Shown here piece after piece: positions 1-8,530 of a DNA stretch of 64,000 bases. The DNA is taken from the NCBI RefSeq assembly GCF_035634895.1, contig NZ_DASQCC010000279.1:73421-137420 (forward strand), in the 5' to 3' direction. A program made the position numbers and the translations under genes. This DNA is from Actinophytocola sp035634895. Lineage in GTDB: Bacteria > Actinomycetota > Actinomycetes > Mycobacteriales > Pseudonocardiaceae. Under the pieces are notes generated by a model. That model made no database searches. It saw nothing but the letters and a program-made list of their open reading frames with translations, and had not been told where the DNA came from. Numbering within the stretch: the first letter of the stretch is position 1; each line of letters starts with the position of its first letter.

Positions 1-1
1 C

Positions 2-643
2 CGGGAGCGGGAGAAGCGGCTGCTGGCCGAGACCGTCCGCGCCGCCGAACGGGCCGAGCTGGCCCGCGAGATGCACGACGTGGTCAGCCACCAGGTCACG
101 CTCATCGCCATGCAGGCCGGCGCGCTGCAGGTGTCCGCGGACGGCGGCACCGCCGAGGCGGCCCGCACGATCCGCGAGCTGTCCACCCGCACGCTGGAGG
201 AGCTGCGGAACCTGGTCGGCGTGCTGCGGTCGAGCGACGCGGCCGAGGAGTGCCAGCCGGGCCTCGACGAGCTGGACGACCTGGTGCGCAACTTCCGCGA
301 CGACGCGGTGCCTGTCGCGCTGGACGTCGAGGCCGAGCCGTCGCGGCTGCCGCGGCCGGTGTCACACGCGGTGTACCGGACGGTGCAGGAGGCGCTCACG
401 AACGTCCGCAAGCACGCGTCGGGCGCGCGGGCCTCGGTACGGGTGGTGATGGCGGAGCAGGACACGCTGGTGGTCGAGGTGCGCAACGGGCGGGCGAAGG
501 CACGGCTGCCGGTACTTCCGTCCGGCGGTCACGGGTTGATCGGCCTGAAGGAACGCGCCGGGTTGCTGGGCGGCACGTTCTCGGCCGGGCCGACGTCGGA
601 GGGCGGTTTCCGGGTCTCGGCCACCTATCCCCTGGCGGGCTGA
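2..643 (+). CDS. Two-component sensor histidine kinase, NarL/DesK type (5' truncated)
   Basis: This is the C-terminal part of a cytoplasmic or membrane-anchored sensor kinase that would phosphorylate a LuxR-type response regulator; the start lies before the window. The open frame runs in from base 2. A HisKA_3 dimerisation motif, REMHDVVSHQ, carries the phospho-accepting His at about base 74. An HATPase_c domain follows, with the N-box EALTNVRKHA at about base 400 and a glycine-rich HGLIGLKERAGLLGG lid at about base 530. These features are typical of the family. The partner regulator and the sensing domain are not in view, so the signal is unknown. It ends at a strong hairpin shared with the convergent rbpA. 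Confidence 0.9.
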   Translation, partial: REREKRLLAETVRAAERAELAREMHDVVSHQVTLIAMQAGALQVSADGGTAEAARTIRELSTRTLEELRNLVGVLRSSDAAEECQPGLDELDDLVRNFRDDAVPVALDVEAEPSRLPRPVSHAVYRTVQEALTNVRKHASGARASVRVVMAEQDTLVVEVRNGRAKARLPVLPSGGHGLIGLKERAGLLGGTFSAGPTSEGGFRVSATYPLAG

Positions 644-648
644 ACGCA

Positions 649-690
649 CGAGAAGGCCGCCGCACGAAGCCTCGTGCGGCGGCCTTCTCG
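649..690. terminator. Bidirectional terminator hairpin between sensor kinase and rbpA
   Basis: A perfect 19-bp inverted repeat (649-667 with 672-690) encloses a 4-nt loop, AGCC. It lies between the stop codons of two convergent genes, so it can end transcripts from both sides. No long T tract follows, which is usual in high-GC actinomycetes. Confidence 0.85.
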
Positions 691-695
691 CGAAC

Positions 696-1037
696 TCAGC
701 CTTCGCGCTGCCTGCGCAGCTTGGCCAGGGCTTCGGCGAGAATAGCCTCGCCGTCGGCGTCTGACCGACGCTCCTTCACGTACGCGAGGTGCGTCTTGTA
801 GGGCTCGTTGCGCGGGGCCTTGGGCGGCTCGTGCTGCTCCCTGCCGCCGGGAAGGCCACAGCGCGGGCAGTCCCACGACTCCGGCTCCTCGGCGTCGAGC
901 GCGAACGACGGCCGCGACTCGTGCCCGTTGGCACACCAGTAGGAGACCCTTCGGCGCGGCGCGGACTCGCCCCGCTCCGACTCGCCCATGGGCCCAGCGC
1001 CGACTCGAGTACCTCGAATCGCACTACCACCAGCCAT
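696..1037 (-). CDS. rbpA: RNA polymerase-binding protein RbpA
   Basis: RbpA is an actinobacterial transcription factor that binds RNA polymerase and principal sigma factors, stabilises the open complex and raises basal transcription. The 113-residue product has the family's usual length. Zinc ligands Cys35, His39, Cys57 and Cys60 are visible in the core (WCANGHE and CPRC), and the C-terminal NEPYKTHLAYVKERRS stretch matches the basic linker and sigma-interacting region. It lies downstream of secG on the same strand but behind a strong secG terminator, so it probably has its own promoter in 1038-1071. The N-terminus (MAGGSAIRGTRVG) agrees with the family start. Confidence 0.95.
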   Translation of the reverse strand: MAGGSAIRGTRVGAGPMGESERGESAPRRRVSYWCANGHESRPSFALDAEEPESWDCPRCGLPGGREQHEPPKAPRNEPYKTHLAYVKERRSDADGEAILAEALAKLRRQREG

Positions 1038-1071
1038 CGACTCTTACACCCCCACAAGGTGGTTCAGGCGG

Positions 1072-1110
1072 AAAAACGAAAACTGCCCCGCGTCCCGGAG
1101 TGGACGGGGC
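1072..1110 (-). terminator. Intrinsic terminator of secG
   Basis: On the minus strand, just after the secG stop, a GC hairpin forms: GCCCC (1085-1089) pairs with GGGGC (1106-1110) and GTCC (1092-1095) with GGAC (1102-1105), with a two-base bulge. It is followed by a T-rich tract at 1084-1072 (TTTTCGTTTTTC). The classical U-run is uncommon in this GC range and makes the call firm. Confidence 0.8.
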
Positions 1111-1112
1111 CG

Positions 1113-1346
1113 TCAGGCGACCTTGATGAGCAGACCGAGCCCGATGACACAGATGAGCCAGATCGCACCGATGAACAGCGTCGCGCGGTCCAGGTTCTTC
1201 TCGGCGACGCTCGAGCCGGACAGGCTCGACTGCATGCCGCCGCCGAACAGCGACGACAGGCCGCCACCGCGGCCGCGGTGCAGCAGGACCAAAAGGATAA
1301 GCAGCAGGCTGGTGACGATGAGACCAATCTGCAGGGCAAGAACCAT
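1113..1346 (-). CDS. secG: Preprotein translocase subunit SecG
   Basis: SecG is the small membrane subunit of the SecYEG channel and assists Sec-dependent export. The 77-residue product starts MVLALQIGLIVTSLLLILL, giving a first membrane helix. A cytosolic loop rich in Gly and Ser follows (FGGGMQSSLSGSS, the SecG signature), then a second helix near the C-terminus. The ATG at 1346 is preceded by GAGGATGAA on the minus strand and is preferred over a longer frame that opens at 1478. It lies downstream of the tpiA-pgk-gap block in the order known from mycobacteria, although three unrelated genes intervene here. Confidence 0.93.
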   Translation of the reverse strand: MVLALQIGLIVTSLLLILLVLLHRGRGGGLSSLFGGGMQSSLSGSSVAEKNLDRATLFIGAIWLICVIGLGLLIKVA

Positions 1347-1550
1347 TTCATCCTCGCTGTCGACCCGGGGACCGCATCGGTACGGTCGAAGCAACAGGTT
1401 ACCTGGCGGCGGGTGGTGGTTACCCAGCGCCCCCGTATTCGCCGGAGAGATTGTTGCTCTCGGGAACAAACTGGTCAATACTCAGTGCGGGACAAATCCG
1501 CGTGGCCTCCTCGGTGCCCTCGCATGGGCACGCACGGAAGGAGAACACGC

Positions 1551-2678
1551 ATGATCTCTCGTCGCTCGTTCCTCGGGGGGCTCGCGGCGGCGACCGTCGG
1601 AGTGCCACTCACGGCCCGTGTGGTCCTCGCGGCGTCCAGCCTGGCGTCACTGTCCCTGGAGATCGTCAACTCGTCCGGCCGCGGGCCGCTGTGGGTCTAC
1701 GTGGTCGGAACCGAACTCGCGACCGGACGGCAGTGCCACCTGTCCGCGGGCGGCGCGCTGGTCCCGGTGTCGACGAACGACAACGGTCCGGACGGCTACA
1801 CCGACTACTCGCTGCCGGTCAACGGCTCGCGGACGTTGTCGCTGCCGCAGGGCATGTCCGGGCGGGTCTACGTCGCGCTGGGTGACAAGCTGAAGTTCCG
1901 GGCCAACCCGGGCAACGCGCTCGCGTACCCGGCCGGCTGGGTGACGGTCGACCCGAACTACCCGGTGCTGCACGACTTCTTCGAGTTCACCTACGACGGC
2001 GCCGGCATGCACTGCAACACGACGATGGTCGACATGCTGTCGGTGCCGCTGGCGGTCTCGCTGGTCGGGGCGTCGCAGCAGTCCACGGGACAGCTGCGGC
2101 AGGGCGGCCGGGCGGCGGTGTTCTCGGCACTGCGGTCGGTGCCCGGGTTCGCGAACCTGGTGCGCGGCGACCTGCGCGTGGTGTCCCCCGGGCACGGCAT
2201 CGACTCGGGCTGGTTCGCGGCCGACTACTTCGCGTCGTGGATCGACGAGGTGTGGAACCACTACCGCTCGAACACGATGACGGTGACCGCCGGCAACCGG
2301 ACGTTCCGCGGCTCGGTGCAGGGCGACCGGTTCGTGTTCGACAACGGCGTGCGGCCGTTCACGAAGCCGTCGACCCGTGACGTCCTGTACTGCGACGGCT
2401 CGCTGGCCGCGCCGAACGACGGCGTGACCGGCCCGGTGGCGGCGGCGTTGGGCGCGGGCTTCAACCGCGGCGTGCTGACCGACACAGGTGCGCAGCCGGT
2501 GGCCGCCGCCGGCACGTACTACCGGCGCGCGGTGACCAACCACTACTCCCGCGTCATGCACGAGAACACGGTCGACGGCAAGGCCTACGGCTTCGCCTTC
2601 GACGACGTGGCCGAACACGCGCCGTATGTCTCGGACCCGTCCCCGACGAGGCTGACGCTCACTCTGACCCCGTTCTGA
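1551..2678 (+). CDS. Secreted GH64 beta-1,3-glucanase (laminaripentaose-producing type)
   Basis: The product is predicted to be an extracellular endo-beta-1,3-glucanase that releases pentasaccharides from fungal or algal glucan. The 375-residue precursor begins with a Tat signal (SRRSFLGG then a hydrophobic stretch ending near Ala28). The mature part has the GH64 hallmark TNDNGPDGYTDYSLP, and the two catalytic acids fall at Glu145 (DFFEFT) and Asp161 (TTMVDML), 16 residues apart as in the characterised Streptomyces enzyme. The C-terminal lobe contains HENTVDGKAYGFAFDDV. No separate carbohydrate-binding module is present. The ATG has GGAAGGAG eight bases upstream. The 3' end overlaps the convergent STAND regulator by 20 bp. 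Confidence 0.92.
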   Translation: MISRRSFLGGLAAATVGVPLTARVVLAASSLASLSLEIVNSSGRGPLWVYVVGTELATGRQCHLSAGGALVPVSTNDNGPDGYTDYSLPVNGSRTLSLPQGMSGRVYVALGDKLKFRANPGNALAYPAGWVTVDPNYPVLHDFFEFTYDGAGMHCNTTMVDMLSVPLAVSLVGASQQSTGQLRQGGRAAVFSALRSVPGFANLVRGDLRVVSPGHGIDSGWFAADYFASWIDEVWNHYRSNTMTVTAGNRTFRGSVQGDRFVFDNGVRPFTKPSTRDVLYCDGSLAAPNDGVTGPVAAALGAGFNRGVLTDTGAQPVAAAGTYYRRAVTNHYSRVMHENTVDGKAYGFAFDDVAEHAPYVSDPSPTRLTLTLTPF

Positions 2679-3675
2679 ACAACTCGGACAGTGAGGCCTC
2701 CGGCCGGCTGGCGGCCAGTTCGGCCGCCACCCGCACGGCCAGCGGCAACCGAGCGCACTGGTCGACGAGCCGGGCGACCACCCGGGGTTCCACCCTCGCC
2801 CGCTCGCCGACCAGGTTGCCGAACAACGTGCCGGCCTCGTCGCCGGTGAGCCGGCCGATCTCCATCCGGTCGGCGCCGTCCCTGGCGACGAGGCCGCTCA
2901 GCCTGTCGCGGCTGGTCACCAGCACGACGCAGGACCGGCCGCCGGGCAGCAGCGGCCGGACCTGCTCGGCGGAGTGGGCGTCGTCCAGCAGCACGAGCAT
3001 GCGCCGGCCGGCGAGCAGGCTGCGAAAGCGTGCGGCGAGCTCGGTCACCCGGCCGTGCTCGTGCGCATGCCCGAGGCTGCGCAGGAAACCGGACAGTGCC
3101 TGTCCCGGATCGAGCGGGCGGGAGCTGCCGCCGAGGTCGCCGAACAGGCAGCCGTCGGGGAAGAGGCCGGCCACCCGGTGCGCCCAGTGCACGGCCAGCG
3201 CGGTCTTGCCGACGGCCGGTCCGCCGGTGACGACGGTGACCGCGGCCCGGTTCGGGAGGGACAGCCGCGAGTCCAGCTCGGCCAGGTGTTCCTCCCGGCC
3301 GGTGAACATGCCCACGTCGCGGGGCAGCTCCCGCGGTGCCACCGTCCACGAACGGTCCCGCCTGCGGCTCTCCTCCACGCGGTCGCGGGCCGTCGCGAAC
3401 GCGCCCTGCTCCGCGAGCGTCGCACCGAGCAGCCGGACCAGCACGTCGAACCGGTCGGTCGGCGGCAACCGCTTGCCGGAGAAGTAGTCGCCGATGATGC
3501 CGTGTGCCCAACCGGTCCGCACGGCCAGCTCCCGATAGGTCAACGGGGTGTCATCGCGCGCTCGGCCGTGCCGCCTGCGTAGTGCCCGCAGGAGCCGCGC
3601 CAGGTGGGCGAGAGTGGCGATCTCCCCCACGCCGAGCAGGCCGTTTCCGCCGTGGTCGTCCCACACCTGGACCAC
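2659..3675 (-). CDS. Short STAND regulator: HTH plus NB-ARC ATPase without a sensor repeat domain
   Basis: This looks like a transcriptional regulator of the AfsR/SARP-associated STAND kind. The 338-residue product has an XRE-like helix-turn-helix at about residues 26-85 (YRELAVRTGWAHGIIGDYFSGKRLP). An NB-ARC nucleotide-binding module follows, with Walker A GGPAVGKT (about 150-158), Walker B MLVLLDDAH (about 224-232) and a sensor SRDRL. Family members normally carry a long TPR or WD region after the ATPase; here the protein stops soon after the GLPLA-like RLPLAVRVAAELAA helix, so it is truncated or a minimal form. The GTG start at 3675 is supported by GGGAGG six bases upstream. It diverges from the secreted protein at 3882. 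Confidence 0.75.
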   Translation of the reverse strand: MVQVWDDHGGNGLLGVGEIATLAHLARLLRALRRRHGRARDDTPLTYRELAVRTGWAHGIIGDYFSGKRLPPTDRFDVLVRLLGATLAEQGAFATARDRVEESRRRDRSWTVAPRELPRDVGMFTGREEHLAELDSRLSLPNRAAVTVVTGGPAVGKTALAVHWAHRVAGLFPDGCLFGDLGGSSRPLDPGQALSGFLRSLGHAHEHGRVTELAARFRSLLAGRRMLVLLDDAHSAEQVRPLLPGGRSCVVLVTSRDRLSGLVARDGADRMEIGRLTGDEAGTLFGNLVGERARVEPRVVARLVDQCARLPLAVRVAAELAASRPEASLSELFRTGSE

Positions 3676-3758
3676 GCTGCCCTCCCGCCCCGGGCCAGCC
3701 AGCACGTTACCGGCGCGCGCGGCGGCGAGAAACCGCCGTCCGGCGGCTGTCCGGCCTT

Positions 3759-3788
3759 GTCCGACCCGGTCCGACCCGGTCCGACATC
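3759..3788. repeat. Three 10-bp direct repeats in a divergent promoter
   Basis: GTCCGACCCG occurs at 3759-3768 and 3769-3778, followed by the partial copy GTCCGACATC at 3779-3788. One unit equals about one helical turn, so the copies would present the same face to a protein. The array lies between the divergently transcribed STAND regulator and the secreted protein, which makes an operator plausible; no binding partner is shown by the sequence. Confidence 0.5.
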
Positions 3789-3881
3789 CCGGGCGCGGCC
3801 CCGACCGTTTCCCCGACGCTTCTCCCGACCCGCGTCGAGACCGCGGGGCGAAGGGAACCGATGTAGGACAAGGAAAAGCCA

Positions 3882-4931
3882 ATGAATGTCAGGCAGTTCA
3901 GCAGGACGAGGCGGGCGCTCGCGGTCGCCTCGGGAGCAACACTGGTCGCGGTGCTCGCGACCGCCACACCCGCACTGGCGAACCAGCAGGACCGGCTGGG
4001 CCGGTCAAGCGACGGCGCCGCCTCGGTGGTGCCGTTGAGCGCCGACCTGCGGATCAGCAGTACGACGGTCGACGCCGCGGGACAGCGGCAGACCGAACAG
4101 GAGTCCCAGCACCTGTACCGCGACGCCAAGGGCAGAACGCGCACCGAAGTCGGCGGCACGGTGACGATCTACGACCCCACCGCCCGGACCACCGTGGTGC
4201 TGGACCTCGCGTCGCACACCTTCCAGCGGTCGACGGGGAAGAAGCCATCCGCGGACGCCGCGGACCGGAACGCGACCGGCGACCAGAAGATCACGTCGAC
4301 GCCACGGTCGCTGGGTACCGCGACGGTGTCCGGGGTTGCGGCCCAGGGTCGCCAGTACACGGTCACACTGCCGGCCCAACGCGACCTGCCGGTGCGGACG
4401 AAGGACGTCACGCTCTGGCTGTCCACCGACGTGCAGCTGCCGGTACGGACAACGGTGGTGGACGAGTCCGGTGCGACCAACACCCAGACCTACACCAACA
4501 TCAAGGCCGGTGTGGCGCCGGCCGCGAGCCTGTTCACGGTGCCGGCGGGCTATCGGGAGGCGAGGCCGGGCGCGGCGACGGGCCACGGCGTACTGGCCAA
4601 CTGCCCGCTCCAGAACGACGACCCGGTGTTCCTGACCAGCTTCGACCTGGTCTACCTCGACGCGCGGTACGTCAACGCGACCACCGACCCGTTCGCCGGC
4701 TGCGCGTTCGTCGCCGACGCGGGCGCCTTCCAGTACCCGCTCAACGGCTTCCCGACGACGGACCTGCTCCTGCCCTACGACCAGTGGCTCGTCTACGACA
4801 ACGGCGGGCTGCTGCCCTACCTGCCGTACGTGGCGTTCGGCGACATCGTGTTCGTCGCCGCCAACCCGTTCGAGCCCGACACGACGACCAAGGACTCGTT
4901 CATCACCCTGACCATCTTCCCGGCGTTCTAG
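3882..4931 (+). CDS. Secreted LolA-like protein of unknown function
   Basis: The function is not known. The 349-residue product has a Sec signal peptide: a basic start (VRQFSRTRR), a hydrophobic core and an ATPALA cleavage site near residue 33. The first half resembles LolA-fold lipid- or polymer-binding proteins: strand-like segments (HLYRDAKGRTRTEV, VTIYDPTARTTVVLDL) and the typical closing phrase SLFTVPAGYRE near residue 225. The last 110 residues are rich in aromatic and acidic residues, contain two Cys (CPLQNDD, GCAFVADAG) and match nothing I recognise. A weak AAGGAA sits before the ATG. It is divergent from the STAND regulator, which may control it. Confidence 0.6.
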   Translation: MNVRQFSRTRRALAVASGATLVAVLATATPALANQQDRLGRSSDGAASVVPLSADLRISSTTVDAAGQRQTEQESQHLYRDAKGRTRTEVGGTVTIYDPTARTTVVLDLASHTFQRSTGKKPSADAADRNATGDQKITSTPRSLGTATVSGVAAQGRQYTVTLPAQRDLPVRTKDVTLWLSTDVQLPVRTTVVDESGATNTQTYTNIKAGVAPAASLFTVPAGYREARPGAATGHGVLANCPLQNDDPVFLTSFDLVYLDARYVNATTDPFAGCAFVADAGAFQYPLNGFPTTDLLLPYDQWLVYDNGGLLPYLPYVAFGDIVFVAANPFEPDTTTKDSFITLTIFPAF

Positions 4932-4938
4932 CCCCACT

Positions 4939-4977
4939 CGTCGGCCCCCGGCACCGCGACGGTGCCGGGGGCCGACG
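4939..4977. terminator. Bidirectional terminator between secreted protein and tpiA
   Basis: A perfect 17-bp inverted repeat (4939-4955 with 4961-4977) surrounds the loop GCGAC. It lies in the 52-bp gap between two convergent stop codons and can serve both the secreted protein and the glycolytic operon. Confidence 0.85.
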
Positions 4978-4983
4978 GGGGCT

Positions 4984-5769
4984 TCACGGCAGTGGGCCGC
5001 CGGCCGCGAGGGCGCAGAGCTTCGTGAACTCCTCCGCGTCCAGGCTCGCGCCGCCCACCAGTGCGCCGTCGATGTCGTCCTGCTTCACCAGTTCGCCGAT
5101 GTTGCCGGACTTCACCGAGCCGCCGTAGAGGATGCGCACGGTTTCGGCGATCTCCTGGCCGTACTTCTCCGCCAGCTTGGCCCGGATGGCGCCGCAGACC
5201 TCCTGCGCGTCGGCCGGGGTCGCCACGCGGCCGGTGCCGATGGCCCACACGGGCTCGTAGGCCACGGTGACCTTCGACACCAGGTCGGTCTTCAGGCCCT
5301 TCAGGCCGGCGATCAGCTGGTCGGTCGTGTGCTCGACCGCGTTGCCGGCCTCGCGGACGTCCAGCTTCTCGCCGATGCACAGGATCGGCGAGATCTCGTG
5401 CTTCAGCGCGGCCTTCACCTTGGTGTTGACCAGTTCGTCGGTCTCCTCGTGGTACTCCCGCCGCTCGGAGTGGCCGACGGTCACGTACGAGCAGCCCAGC
5501 TTCGCCAGCATCGGCGCGGAGATCTCGCCGGTGTACGCGCCCGAGTCGTAGCGGGACACGTCCTGCGCGCCGTACTTCAGCTTCAGCTTGTCGCCGTCGA
5601 CCAGGGTCTGGATGCTGCGGATGTCGACGAACGGCGGCAGGACCGCGACCTCGACCTTGGCGAAGTACTTCTCCGGCAGGGAGAACGCGATCTTCTGGAC
5701 CAGCGCGATGGCCTCGAGGTGGTTGAGGTTCATCTTCCAGTTGCCGGCGATGAACACCTGACGGCTCAC
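4984..5769 (-). CDS. tpiA: Triosephosphate isomerase
   Basis: The enzyme interconverts dihydroxyacetone phosphate and glyceraldehyde 3-phosphate in glycolysis. The 261-residue product is a full TIM barrel: AGNWKMN with the substrate-binding Asn and Lys near residues 9-14, the electrophilic His in VGHSERR, the catalytic Glu in VAYEPVWAIGTG, and the phosphate-gripping YGGSVKSGN and GALVGGASL loops. It starts at a GTG that shares four bases (GTGA) with the pgk stop, so the two are translationally coupled. It is the last gene of gap-pgk-tpiA. Confidence 0.97.
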   Translation of the reverse strand: MSRQVFIAGNWKMNLNHLEAIALVQKIAFSLPEKYFAKVEVAVLPPFVDIRSIQTLVDGDKLKLKYGAQDVSRYDSGAYTGEISAPMLAKLGCSYVTVGHSERREYHEETDELVNTKVKAALKHEISPILCIGEKLDVREAGNAVEHTTDQLIAGLKGLKTDLVSKVTVAYEPVWAIGTGRVATPADAQEVCGAIRAKLAEKYGQEIAETVRILYGGSVKSGNIGELVKQDDIDGALVGGASLDAEEFTKLCALAAGGPLP

Positions 5770-6968
5770 GATGCGTCCTCCAGTACCGCGACGCCCGGAA
5801 GTTCCTTGCCTTCCAGGAACTCCAGCGACGCGCCGCCGCCGGTCGAGATGTGCGAGAAGCCGTCCTCCGGCAGGCCCAGCGCACGCACGGCCGCTGCCGA
5901 GTCGCCACCGCCCACCACGCTGTAGCCCCGCGAGTCCACAATGGCCTGTGCGACCACGCGAGTGCCCTCGGCGAACGGCGCCAGCTCGAACACGCCCATG
6001 GGGCCGTTCCAGAAGATGGTCGCCGCGTTGGACAGCACGGTGCCGTACCTGGCCGACGCCTCCGGGCCGATGTCCAGGCCCAGCCAGCCCTCGCGGATCT
6101 CGTTGACCGGCACGGTCTCCGTCGCCGCGACCGCCGAGAACGCGTCGGCGATCACGACGTCCTTCGGCAGCAGGATCTTGTTCCCCGCCTCGCCGAGCAG
6201 CCGCTTGCAGGTCTCGATCATCTCGGTCTCGAGCAGCGACTTGCCCACCTCGTGTCCCTGCGCGGCAAGGAAGGTGAAGCACATGCCGCCACCGACGAGC
6301 AGCCGGTCGACCTTCGGCAGCAGCGACTCGATGACCGCCAGCTTGTCCGACACCTTGGAACCGCCGAGCACCACGACGTACGGCCGTTCCGGCGAGCCGG
6401 TCAGCTTGCGCAGCACCTCGACCTCGGCCAGCACGAGCCCGCCCGCATAGGCGGGCAGCAGCCGGGCCACGTCGAACACCGAGGCCTGCTTGCGGTGCAC
6501 CACACCGAAACCGTCGGACACGAACGCGCCGCCCTCGCCGACGAGCGCCGCGAGGTCGCCGGCCAGCGCGGCCCGCTCCGCCTCGTCCTTGCTCGTCTCG
6601 CGCGGGTCGAAGCGGATGTTCTCCAGCAGCGCGACCTCGCCGTCCGCCAGTCCGTCCACAGTGGACTTCGCGGAGTCGCCGACGGTGTCGGACGCGAGCG
6701 TGACCGTCGCGTCGACCAACTCGTTCAGCCGCGCGGCGACGGGCTTGAGCGAGTACTTCTCCTCCGGCGCACCCTTCGGCCGGCCGAGGTGCGCGGCCAG
6801 CACGACACGCGCGCCGGCACCGGTCAGGCTGCTGATCGTCGGCACCGACGCGCGGATGCGGCCGTCGTCGGTGATCGTCTGGCCGTCGAGCGGCACGTTC
6901 AGGTCGGCACGCACCAGCACGCGCCGACCGGACACACCCTCGGCGAGCAGATCGTCGAGCGTCTTCAT
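5766..6968 (-). CDS. pgk: Phosphoglycerate kinase
   Basis: The enzyme makes ATP from 1,3-bisphosphoglycerate in glycolysis and runs in reverse in gluconeogenesis. The 400-residue product has the N-domain signature RVLVRADLNVPL, substrate residues in HLGRPKG, the hinge region with VVLGGSKVSDK, and the nucleotide-binding GGGDSAAA near the C-terminus. The ATG at 6968 is eight bases after the gap stop; longer frames upstream read through gap in another frame. Length and start agree with the family. Confidence 0.97.
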   Translation of the reverse strand: MKTLDDLLAEGVSGRRVLVRADLNVPLDGQTITDDGRIRASVPTISSLTGAGARVVLAAHLGRPKGAPEEKYSLKPVAARLNELVDATVTLASDTVGDSAKSTVDGLADGEVALLENIRFDPRETSKDEAERAALAGDLAALVGEGGAFVSDGFGVVHRKQASVFDVARLLPAYAGGLVLAEVEVLRKLTGSPERPYVVVLGGSKVSDKLAVIESLLPKVDRLLVGGGMCFTFLAAQGHEVGKSLLETEMIETCKRLLGEAGNKILLPKDVVIADAFSAVAATETVPVNEIREGWLGLDIGPEASARYGTVLSNAATIFWNGPMGVFELAPFAEGTRVVAQAIVDSRGYSVVGGGDSAAAVRALGLPEDGFSHISTGGGASLEFLEGKELPGVAVLEDAS

Positions 6969-6976
6969 GCGTTTCC

Positions 6977-7981
<1,005 letters not shown>

Positions 7982-8313
7982 CGTGCGTCTCCTCATGCTC
8001 GTGATTCCTTGAGGGCCCAACTCACCCTAGTACCTGGAGTTTGCCTGGTCGCAGGGGTGGGGGCGACTTAACTGTATCGAATCAGTTGGGCGCCGTTCAC
8101 GCGGGCCGGAAGTGGTTCGCGGGATTTTTCCGACCGGCCCTGTATCTGGGTTGGAGGCACCGACTCTTGTCCTTGTGCAGGGGGGCGCTGGGAGCGGTGA
8201 CGGGGCGGGGGATGGCCCGTCACCGAGGGGGGTGCGGCACCCGGGGAGAAGCAGGGGCCGCCTGACTGCGTGGGGGTCAGTCAGGCGGCCCCTGCACACG
8301 CACATCACCATCG
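7982..8313. other. Non-coding region between gap promoter and the 22-bp repeat element
   Basis: No gene was recognised. The stretch should hold the gap promoter. It contains an 8-bp stem GTGACGGG/CCCGTCAC at 8197-8223 with an 11-nt loop and the 17-bp stem listed separately at 8251-8295. A short inverted repeat AACTG/CAGTT lies at 8070-8087. A leader RNA is possible but nothing matches a riboswitch I know. Confidence 0.5.
8251..8295. terminator. Strong hairpin downstream of whiA
   Basis: A perfect 17-bp inverted repeat (8251-8267 with 8279-8295) encloses an 11-nt loop. It lies 236 bases beyond the whiA stop and about 270 bases before the gap start, so it most likely ends transcripts that leave whiA and cross the 22-bp repeat element. 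Confidence 0.75.
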
Positions 8314-8502
8314 CGAGTCCCGCGTTCACACATACCGAGTCCCGCGTTCAGACATACCGAGTTGCGTTTTCATGCAGGTGACCGAGAACACGACCTGCAC
8401 GGAACCGCGACTCAGTGTGTGCGAACGCGCGACTCGCCGTGTGCGAACGCGGGACTCGCCGTGTGTGAACGCGCGACTCGCGGTGTGTGAACGCGGGACT
8501 CG
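8314..8502. repeat. 22-bp-unit palindromic repeat element, copy 1 (3+5 units)
   Basis: Left-arm units start with CGAGT at 8314, 8336 and 8358, exactly 22 bp apart. After a 13-nt loop (8380-8392) inverted units end with ACTCG or ACTCA at 8414, 8436, 8458, 8480 and 8502. The outer units carry CGAGTCCCGCGTTCA and its complement; the loop-proximal pair is a different type, CGAGTTGCGTTTTC and its complement. The central 145 bp (8314-8458) has the same design as the element at 20693-20837; two extra right-arm units extend it. It begins 29 bases after the whiA stop. Confidence 0.9.
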
Positions 8503-8530
8503 CGATGGGTGAGCGTGGGGGTTGTGGGGG

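Noticed and set aside
1347..1550. A tRNA or structured RNA between secG and the GH64 gene
   Set aside because: No cloverleaf or conserved TTCGA-type loop could be drawn; only promoter-like sequence is seen.
789..2678. A 629-residue protein ending in the GH64 domain
   Set aside because: The extra N-terminal part is the antisense of rbpA and secG. The Tat signal and ribosome site place the start at 1551.
3548..5128. Long plus-strand frame of 526 codons
   Set aside because: It is a shadow of the secreted protein gene, rich in Arg and Pro, with no domain; the 3882 frame has a signal peptide and codon bias.
8314..8502. CRISPR array
   Set aside because: Units are contiguous 22-mers without spacers and are inverted around a centre; no cas genes are in the window.
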